NCBI GenBank assembly: GCA_937928015.1
Contig: CALFXA010000149.1
Coordinates: 1 to 10,834, forward strand
DNA: 10,834 nt
Direction: 5' to 3'
Origin: an uncultured Anaerolineales bacterium
GTDB taxonomy: Bacteria > Chloroflexota > Anaerolineae > Anaerolineales > Villigracilaceae
This document shows, piece by piece, positions 1-4,169 of the stretch. The notes under the pieces are model-generated. The model ran no database searches. It was not told the DNA's origin and saw only the letters and a list, made by a program, of their open reading frames with translations. Position 1 is the stretch's first letter. Every line of letters begins with the position of its first letter. The position numbers and the translations under genes were made by a program.

Positions 1-2
1 GT

Positions 3-449
3 TTCTACTCCTGGTCCGAGTGGCCCGACTTCTTTCCCGTGGCCTTCCATCGCCTGCCTCAATCGGAGAACTCGCCCGTTCTGGACTGCCCCGATTTCAA
101 GATCGTCTCCTCACCTGTCCGCCACATGATTCCCACCATTGGCCTGCGCTTCGATTTTCATCCGACGAAGAAGAGTCTGGCCTATTCCTGTGACACCGAA
201 CCGTGCGTGCAGGTGGTGCGTCTGGCCGAGGGCGTGGACGTGTTGATCCACGAGGCGGCGGGTGATTTTGTGGGACATTCCTCGGCGGCTCAGGCGGCGG
301 AGATCGCCTCACAGGCCGAGGTGGGCGCGTTGTACCTGATCCACTATCCGACGGGGCGTTTCGGCAGCGGTGACATCACCGCCGAAGCCCGACAGAAATA
401 CCAGGGTCCTGTCACCCTGGCCGAGGACTTCATGACCCTGGAGTTCTAG
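3..449 (+). CDS. Ribonuclease Z-like metallo-beta-lactamase-fold hydrolase, C-terminal part (5' end outside window)
   Basis: The reading frame is open from the left edge, so the N-terminus, including the HxHxDH metal motif of this fold, is off-window; 148 residues are visible. The remaining part has the RNase Z/MBL C-terminal pattern: a VRHMIPTIGLRF segment, then a beta strand ending in SCDTEPC (the Asp in the position of a bridging metal ligand), a VDVLIHEAAG strand, the GHSSAAQAAEIA helix (family form GHST.aqAa.iA), and ALYLIHYPTG, whose His matches the last metal ligand. RNase Z enzymes remove 3' trailers from tRNA precursors. Related MBL proteins of this subclass have other phosphodiesterase or hydrolase activities, and the fragment alone cannot separate them. 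No partner gene is visible upstream. The gene ends 12 bases before a shared terminator and converges on the HNH gene. The MBL fold is secure; the tRNA-processing role is an inference. Confidence 0.85.
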   Translation, partial: FYSWSEWPDFFPVAFHRLPQSENSPVLDCPDFKIVSSPVRHMIPTIGLRFDFHPTKKSLAYSCDTEPCVQVVRLAEGVDVLIHEAAGDFVGHSSAAQAAEIASQAEVGALYLIHYPTGRFGSGDITAEARQKYQGPVTLAEDFMTLEF

Positions 450-461
450 CTTTTTCCGAAA

Positions 462-492
462 AAAAACTCTCTCCGCTGAGGAGAGAGTTTTT
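462..492. terminator. Bidirectional intrinsic terminator between convergent genes
   Basis: A perfect 13-bp inverted repeat (462-474 with 480-492) encloses a 5-base loop. The outer pairs are A:T runs, so either strand gives a stem followed by a U-tract. It lies between the stop of the MBL gene (447-449) and the stop of the HNH gene (496-498), so one element can end both convergent transcripts. Confidence 0.88.
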
Positions 493-495
493 GAT

Positions 496-999
496 TTACC
501 AGCCCGTGATGTAGGGTTCCCACTCGTGATTATCGTCGAGGTGACGCCCGTACAGGTACGATGCGTTGGCAGGCGGTTCCCTGGGAATTTGGTGCAGCAC
601 CATGTGAGATTCTTCCAGTTTGCGCCCGCCCTTGCGATGGTTACAGGCGGGACAGGCCGCCACCACGTTCGTCCAGGTGTGTTCCCCGCCAAGGTGGCGC
701 GGCACCACGTGATCCACCGTCAGACCGCCATCCCGCCGACCGCAATACTGGCAGGTATAATTGTCGCGACGGAAGACCTCGCGTCGAGTCAACTTCACGT
801 GTGGCCGTGGACGATGCACCTGCATTTCCAGGCGAATCACGGATGGGCGTGGCAGCAATTGAGCGACAGTGTGAATATGCCCGCGGCCATTGACGACCAT
901 GTCCGCCTTGCCAGACAGGATCAAGCCGATGGCGCGCCGTGTGGAACATACGTTGATTGGCTCAAAATTTGCGTTGAGGACCAATACTGGCTCGTTCAT
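496..999 (-). CDS. HNH endonuclease family protein
   Basis: The 167-residue protein starts MNEPVLVLNANFEPINV, the characteristic opening of a widespread family of small stand-alone HNH proteins in Actinobacteria, Cyanobacteria and Chloroflexota. The zinc-binding Cys pairs are CQYC (C83, C86) and CPAC (C116, C119). Between them lies VDHVVP (D96, H97), with H97 the expected general base, and N120/H121 follow in CNHRKG. This is an intact HNH/zinc-finger nuclease core; substrate and biological role are not known for this family. The ATG at 999 was chosen because the family N-terminus begins there and GAGG lies 5 bases upstream. The frame stays open upstream to 1248, but that extension overlaps the divergent gene and has no family similarity. 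A perfect TATAAT on this strand (1021-1026) gives a very short leader of about 15 bases. Transcription ends at the terminator shared with the MBL gene. Confidence 0.92.
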   Translation of the reverse strand: MNEPVLVLNANFEPINVCSTRRAIGLILSGKADMVVNGRGHIHTVAQLLPRPSVIRLEMQVHRPRPHVKLTRREVFRRDNYTCQYCGRRDGGLTVDHVVPRHLGGEHTWTNVVAACPACNHRKGGRKLEESHMVLHQIPREPPANASYLYGRHLDDNHEWEPYITGW

Positions 1000-1020
1000 G
1001 AGAGCCTCACAATAGGCACG

Positions 1021-1047
1021 ATTATACTGCTTTTCGGATTTGCGCAA
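1021..1047 (-). promoter_or_regulatory. Probable promoter of the HNH gene
   Basis: On the minus strand a consensus TATAAT occupies 1026-1021. The best -35 candidate is TTGCGC (1047-1042), weak and with a short 15-base spacer. The predicted start, about 1013-1014, leaves roughly 15 bases before the ATG at 999, just enough for the GAGG ribosome-binding site. The -10 box is convincing; the -35 is not. Confidence 0.55.
1023..1028 (+). promoter_or_regulatory. Possible -10 box for the SDR gene, overlapping the opposing -10
   Basis: TATACT on the plus strand shares four bases with the TATAAT of the minus strand. It would start transcription near 1035, about 40 bases before the SDR start codon at 1075. 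No recognisable -35 hexamer lies 16-18 bases upstream, so this is a weak call that rests on the -10 match and on its position in the only gap between the divergent genes. Confidence 0.35.
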
Positions 1048-1074
1048 GACGTACGAGAGACAGGAGCAAATGGT

Positions 1075-1977
1075 ATGAAAGTCCTGATGACTGGCGGGAC
1101 GGGCTTCCTCGGCACGGCCCTGACGAATTCTTTGCTGGCCGACGGACACCAGGTCTGGACCCTCAGCCGCAATCCGCAACGGACGCGTGTCCCTGCGGGA
1201 GTGCAGGTTGCCGCCTGGGACGGCCGCACAGCCGCGGGCTGGGGGCATTTAGTTAATAAAATGGACGCCATCGTCAACCTGGCGGGCAAATCCCTCTCCA
1301 CTTGGCCGTGGACGGAGGCCAATAAGCGGGAATTTTGGGACTCGCGCGTGAACGCGGGCCGCGCCGTGACAGAGGCCATCTCGAAGGCGGACCACCGCCC
1401 GAAAGTTCTGATCCAGGCTTCGGGCATCGGACATTACGGCCTGAGCGGGTCCCTCGCCGACGAGTCCACCCCGCCCGCTGACGATTTCTCCGCCCGTCTG
1501 ACGGTGGCCTGGGAAGACTCGCCCCGCCCTGTCGAAGAGATGGGCGTGCGGCGCGCGATCATCCGCACGGCGGTGGTGTTGGGGCGGGATGGCGGGATGC
1601 TCGGCCTGATGGCGCTCCCCGTACGATTGTTTGCGGGCGGGCCGATTGGCGGCGGTAGGCAGGCTGTCCCGTGGATTCACCTGGCAGACGAGGTAGGCGC
1701 GATCCGCTTTTTGCTGGAAAATGAAACGGCGCGCGGACCCTTCAACTTGATCGCCCCCGAGACGTGCACCAATGCCGAGTTCTATCGCGCGCTGGCAAAG
1801 GCGCTGCGCCGCCCGTACTGGTTCCCAACGCCCGCCTTCCCGCTGCGACTGGCCTTGGGCGAAATGAGCACTCTCGTTTTGGACGGGCGCGTGGCCCAAC
1901 CTAAACGGCTGACCGAGCTTGGGTATCGGTTCCAGTTCCCAGGTCTGGCCGAAGCATTGGCGGACCTCTTCCGATAA
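1075..1977 (+). CDS. TIGR01777-family NAD(P)-binding oxidoreductase (SDR39U1/YfcH-like, with C-terminal DUF1731)
   Basis: The 300-residue protein has the normal length for this atypical-SDR/epimerase-like family. The Rossmann nucleotide-binding loop GGTGFLG is at residues 7-13, right after the first beta strand. Family signatures follow: VNLAGKSL at 67-74, a Trp/Arg-rich WTEANKREFWDSRV segment at 79-92, VLIQASGIGHYG at 111-122 (family form SA.GyYG), and VPWIHLADEVGA at 198-209. The C-terminal VLDGRVAQPKRLTELGYRF (268-286) is typical of DUF1731. The classical YxxxK catalytic pair is not evident, as is usual here, and the substrate is unknown. The ATG at 1075 was chosen because the Rossmann strand begins immediately and GGAG (1063-1066) lies 8 bases upstream; the longer open frame back to 526 is antisense to the HNH gene. 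The lipoprotein gene follows after 58 bases with no clear terminator between, so read-through is possible. Confidence 0.93.
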   Translation: MKVLMTGGTGFLGTALTNSLLADGHQVWTLSRNPQRTRVPAGVQVAAWDGRTAAGWGHLVNKMDAIVNLAGKSLSTWPWTEANKREFWDSRVNAGRAVTEAISKADHRPKVLIQASGIGHYGLSGSLADESTPPADDFSARLTVAWEDSPRPVEEMGVRRAIIRTAVVLGRDGGMLGLMALPVRLFAGGPIGGGRQAVPWIHLADEVGAIRFLLENETARGPFNLIAPETCTNAEFYRALAKALRRPYWFPTPAFPLRLALGEMSTLVLDGRVAQPKRLTELGYRFQFPGLAEALADLFR

Positions 1978-1993
1978 CGGCGGAACCCCGCCG
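1978..1993 (+). other. GC-rich hairpin after the SDR stop codon
   Basis: Six C:G pairs (1978-1983 with 1988-1993) close a 4-base loop immediately after the stop codon. No T-run follows, so it is not a standard intrinsic terminator. It could protect a 3' end or slow polymerase before the lipoprotein gene. Confidence 0.4.
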
Positions 1994-2035
1994 CGTAGAT
2001 TGTCGTCTAAAAAGGAAACAAGTAAAGGAGTTCCC

Positions 2036-2698
2036 ATGAAACGTTGGTTATTACTGGTCGTGTTGTTGCTTTCGGGATGCGGCGTTCCCCAGCCGCTGCC
2101 CGTGGCAGGGCAGGTGGGTCCGACCGCTTTTATCTCTGAGTCCTATCCGACTGCGCAGGCGCAGGCTGTTTCTCCCAATCAGGTGGCCAGCGGCATCAAC
2201 GTGAGCGTGAATCGCGCCTGGCAGGACGGCAAACAGGTCAACGCGGACGTGTGTTTTACCCTGCCTGACAGTTCGGATTGGTCCATCTATGGTGCCAGCC
2301 TGCAATATGGGGAAACGGTCTCGACCGAATTCGGCACCATGCTGGTGAGCATGCAGCCTGCGGGAGATGGCACTTCGGGTCAGCGTTGTGACACGCTCAG
2401 TTTTTATGTTCCGCCCGATGCCGTATTGACCAGCGTGGTGGTGACCATCGACTCGATCGCGGCCCTTCCGCGCGAAGGCGATTACTGCAACCTGTACATG
2501 CCCAAGATTCAGCAGGTCATGCAGGAGCGCGGCCTTGCCATCACCCTCGAATGTGTCGATGTGAACGGGATTCCCACCATGCAGATCACCAGTTTCCCGC
2601 CCGACATGACGCAGGAGCAGGCGGAGCAGGCCGTGTACAGCGACGAGTTCTACACCATCAAAGGCCCGTGGACGTTCACCTTCAGTCTCGGTCAGTAA
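2036..2698 (+). CDS. Putative lipoprotein of unknown function
   Basis: The 220-residue protein begins with a lipoprotein signal peptide: positive MKRW, a hydrophobic core LLLVVLLL, and the lipobox LSGC (residues 12-15), so C15 is the predicted lipid-modified residue. The protein should be anchored outside the cytoplasmic membrane. The mature part starts with a Pro/Gln-rich linker, then predominantly beta-type segments (around INVSVNRAWQDGKQVNADV and TLSFYVPPDAVLTSVVVTI). A mixed C-terminal part follows, with a helix-like MTQEQAEQAVYSDEF and a closing GPWTFTFSLGQ strand. Four further Cys residues (in VCF, RCD, YCN and ECV) could form two disulfides. No catalytic motif or named domain is recognised; a beta-sandwich ligand- or surface-binding role is only a guess. 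The ATG at 2036 is fixed by AAAGGAG (2024-2030) five bases upstream and by the signal peptide. A strong terminator follows directly. Confidence 0.87.
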   Translation: MKRWLLLVVLLLSGCGVPQPLPVAGQVGPTAFISESYPTAQAQAVSPNQVASGINVSVNRAWQDGKQVNADVCFTLPDSSDWSIYGASLQYGETVSTEFGTMLVSMQPAGDGTSGQRCDTLSFYVPPDAVLTSVVVTIDSIAALPREGDYCNLYMPKIQQVMQERGLAITLECVDVNGIPTMQITSFPPDMTQEQAEQAVYSDEFYTIKGPWTFTFSLGQ

Positions 2699-2706
2699 AG
2701 TTCCAG

Positions 2707-2733
2707 GCCGCCACTCGATGTGGCGGCTTTTTT
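2707..2733 (+). terminator. Intrinsic terminator of the lipoprotein gene
   Basis: An 8-bp GC-rich stem (2707-2714 with 2720-2727) with a 5-base loop is followed by six Ts (2728-2733), nine bases after the lipoprotein stop codon. Its T-run abuts or overlaps the -35 region of the tyrS promoter. Confidence 0.9.
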
Positions 2734-2759
2734 AAAAGAATGGAAATATTGGGTATAAT
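2731..2759 (+). promoter_or_regulatory. tyrS promoter
   Basis: A perfect TATAAT lies at 2754-2759. With a 17-base spacer the -35 hexamer is TTTAAA (2731-2736), matching four of six consensus positions and using the end of the preceding terminator. The expected start is seven bases after the -10, at A2766, which is the first base of the leader-peptide ATG. Confidence 0.7.
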
Positions 2760-2765
2760 AGGCGC

Positions 2766-2813
2766 ATGTTCGAAATGAAGTGCAAGTCCTACTATTATTA
2801 TTCCCACCCCTAG
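2766..2813 (+). CDS. Tyrosine-rich leader peptide of tyrS (attenuation peptide)
   Basis: The 15-codon ORF encodes MFEMKCKSYYYYSHP and ends in TAG (2811-2813). Four consecutive tyrosine codons (TAC TAT TAT TAT, 2790-2801) sit near its end, and the next full gene is tyrosyl-tRNA synthetase, so the peptide's amino acid matches the enzyme's substrate. This is the hallmark of ribosome-mediated attenuation: the ORF measures how fast Tyr codons are read, and the product itself is probably discarded. The stop codon is 5 bases before an antiterminator arm and 21 before a terminator hairpin. There is no Shine-Dalgarno; the predicted transcription start coincides with the ATG, so initiation would be leaderless. 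A second in-frame ATG (2775) is an alternative start that would still include all Tyr codons. The ORF is too short to call on coding statistics; the call rests on codon content, position and the RNA structures downstream. Confidence 0.8.
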   Translation: MFEMKCKSYYYYSHP

Positions 2814-2827
2814 TTTTTCCGCGGTGG
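2804..2827 (+). promoter_or_regulatory. Possible protector hairpin (segment 1:2) of the tyrS attenuator
   Basis: CCACC at 2804-2808, inside the last codons of the leader ORF, is complementary to GGTGG at 2823-2827, part of the antiterminator's 5' arm. Only five pairs close a 14-base loop, so it is weak. If real, it would keep the antiterminator from forming when no ribosome is near and would be opened by a ribosome stalled on the last Tyr codons. Confidence 0.35.
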
Positions 2828-2856
2828 AGTATTGAACGCGCCCTTCACCATCGCGG
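2819..2856 (+). promoter_or_regulatory. Candidate antiterminator hairpin in the tyrS leader
   Basis: Bases 2819-2829 can pair with 2843-2856: four pairs (2819-2822 with 2853-2856), a 3-base bulge (2850-2852), then seven pairs including one G:U (2823-2829 with 2843-2849), leaving a 13-base loop. This pairing uses C2843, G2855 and G2856, which the terminator also needs, and encloses the rest of the terminator's left arm, so the two structures exclude each other. A ribosome stalled with a Tyr codon in its A site would end near 2804-2813 and leave 2819-2829 free. A ribosome at the stop codon would reach about 2825 and mask it. The fold was derived by hand. Confidence 0.6.
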
Positions 2857-2866
2857 GCGCGTTTTT
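2835..2866 (+). terminator. Attenuator terminator upstream of tyrS
   Basis: A 9-bp stem (2835-2843 with 2855-2863), seven of the pairs G:C, has an 11-base loop and a T-run at 2862-2866 continuing TTT after one G. It lies inside the 5' leader of tyrS, 27 bases before the start codon, and no other gene ends here except the leader peptide. A terminator between a promoter and its gene implies regulated read-through. Confidence 0.8.
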
Positions 2867-2893
2867 GTTTGCCATTTTTGTCGGGAGGTTCCC

Positions 2894-4105
2894 ATGAACA
2901 TTGATGAACAAGTCGAACTTTTGATGCAAGGCACCGAGTACGGCGACGAAGACCTGAAGAAGGCCATGACCGCCGAATTGCGCGAGCGCCTGATCCAGGC
3001 CCAGAAGGAGGGCCGACCTCTGCGCGTGTACTGCGGTTACGATCCCACGTCCACCGATCTACACCTGGGACACACCATCACCATGCGCAAACTGCGCCAG
3101 TTCCAGGATCTGGGACACGAGGTCACCTTCCTGATTGGGAGCTACACCGCGCTGGTGGGTGATCCCTCCGACAAGAACAAAGCCCGCCCGATCCTGACCC
3201 AAGAGCAGGTGGCCGCCAACGGCAAGACTTACGCCGACCAGGCCTTCCGCGTGCTCGACCCCGCAAAGACGAAAATCCGCGAGAACGGCGAATGGTTGTC
3301 CAAGCTGACGCTGGTGGACCTGATCCGTCTGGGGCAGAACTTCACGGTCCAGCAATTCCTGGCGCGCGAAAACTTTGCCAACCGCCTCGAAAAAGGCGAG
3401 CCGATCTTCCTGCATGAAACCTTTTACGCCTTGATGCAGGGCTACGACGCGGCTGCCATGGAGACCGACATCCAGGTCGGCGGCACGGATCAGCTCTTCA
3501 ATATTATCGTGGCGGGACGCAAACTGCAGGAGGCTCTCGGCCAGAAACCGCTGGTGGGCGTCATCTGCGGAATTCTACCTGGCACCGACGGCATTCAGCG
3601 CATGTCCAAGTCGATGGGCAACATCGTGCCGATTACTTCGACTGCTGACGATATGTATGGCAAGGTCATGTCGGTGCCTGACGCGGCCATGAGCAAATAC
3701 TATCGACTGGTGACGCGCCTCTCGCCACACGAGATCGACGAGGTCGAGAGGGCGGTCGCCGCGGGAACGATGCATCCGCGCGATGCGAAGATGAAACTGG
3801 CGCGTGAGATCACCAGCATCTTCTACGGGGATGCCGCGGCTGAGGCAGCGCAGGAAAACTTCATCAAGATGTTCCAGCAGAAGGAAGTCCCGGACGAGAT
3901 GCCCGAGTACAGCCTCAAGGCTGGCGAGACCGTATTCGATGTGATCCTCGCGGCGGGTATGGCCGAGAGCAAGAGCAAGGCCCGCGGTCTGATCGACCAG
4001 AAGGGCGTGCGCCTGGACGGAGAAACGCTCGAACGCGGTGACATTCCATTCCCACATCCTGGCGTATTGCAGGTTGGCAAACGGCGCTTCCTGCGGGTCA
4101 AATAA
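2894..4105 (+). CDS. tyrS: Tyrosyl-tRNA synthetase
   Basis: This 403-residue class I aminoacyl-tRNA synthetase activates tyrosine with ATP and charges tRNA-Tyr in the cytoplasm. The N-terminal Rossmann catalytic domain carries YCGYDPTSTDLHLGH, with the HIGH-type motif HLGH at 57-60. The tyrosine pocket signature YALMQGYD is at 178-185, VGGTDQLFNI at 195-204, and the KMSKS-type loop appears as RMSKS at 236-240. A helical tRNA-binding region follows, and a C-terminal S4-like RNA-binding domain runs from about 345 to the end (VFDVILAAGMAESKSKARGLI). Length and KMSKS-type loop match the about 400-residue subgroup (TyrZ/TyrS2-like), rather than the KFGKT-type E. coli/Geobacillus form. The ATG at 2894 is supported by GGGAGG (2883-2888) five bases upstream; the frame is open a further 38 codons upstream through the leader, with no family similarity there. 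All key residues are intact. It forms its own transcription unit behind a Tyr-codon attenuator. Confidence 0.98.
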   Translation: MNIDEQVELLMQGTEYGDEDLKKAMTAELRERLIQAQKEGRPLRVYCGYDPTSTDLHLGHTITMRKLRQFQDLGHEVTFLIGSYTALVGDPSDKNKARPILTQEQVAANGKTYADQAFRVLDPAKTKIRENGEWLSKLTLVDLIRLGQNFTVQQFLARENFANRLEKGEPIFLHETFYALMQGYDAAAMETDIQVGGTDQLFNIIVAGRKLQEALGQKPLVGVICGILPGTDGIQRMSKSMGNIVPITSTADDMYGKVMSVPDAAMSKYYRLVTRLSPHEIDEVERAVAAGTMHPRDAKMKLAREITSIFYGDAAAEAAQENFIKMFQQKEVPDEMPEYSLKAGETVFDVILAAGMAESKSKARGLIDQKGVRLDGETLERGDIPFPHPGVLQVGKRRFLRVK

Positions 4106-4144
4106 AAAAACTCCCGACACCTTCAAGGTGTCGGGAGTTTTTTT
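4104..4144. terminator. Bidirectional intrinsic terminator between tyrS and the giant sensor gene
   Basis: A long perfect hairpin: 12 mainly GC-containing pairs (4111-4122 with 4126-4137) around a 3-base loop, extended by seven A:T pairs (4104-4110 with 4138-4144). The A-run on one side and T-run on the other provide a U-tract for both directions. It overlaps the last two bases of the tyrS stop codon and lies 25 bases from the stop of the minus-strand gene. Confidence 0.93.
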
Positions 4145-4169
4145 GAAGAAGGCGGGGATGGTTGTGTGG

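Noticed and set aside
526..1074. Upstream extension of the SDR frame on the plus strand
   Set aside because: It is antisense to the HNH gene, and the Rossmann strand begins exactly at ATG 1075 with a good ribosome-binding site.
1000..1248. 83-codon upstream extension of the HNH gene on the minus strand
   Set aside because: It is antisense to the SDR start region, passes through the TATAAT promoter, and lies before the conserved MNEPVLVLN family N-terminus.
1978..1993. Intrinsic terminator for the SDR gene
   Set aside because: The hairpin is strong but no T-run follows, so it is recorded only as a hairpin.
1249..2037. Minus-strand open frame of 262 codons opposite the SDR gene
   Set aside because: It is antisense to a well-supported gene, has no recognisable domain, and arises from the codon bias of the plus-strand gene.
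2760..2893. T-box riboswitch controlling tyrS
   Set aside because: A terminator in a tyrS leader suggests a T-box, but the conserved AGGGTGGNACCGCG element is absent. The leader is only about 130 bases, shorter than usual for a stem I specifier domain plus antiterminator. The Tyr-codon ORF explains the leader better.
2780..2893. N-terminal extension of TyrRS back to a GTG at 2780
   Set aside because: The frame is open, but it runs through the attenuator hairpin, has no TyrRS similarity and lacks a ribosome-binding site, while ATG 2894 has GGGAGG at ideal spacing.
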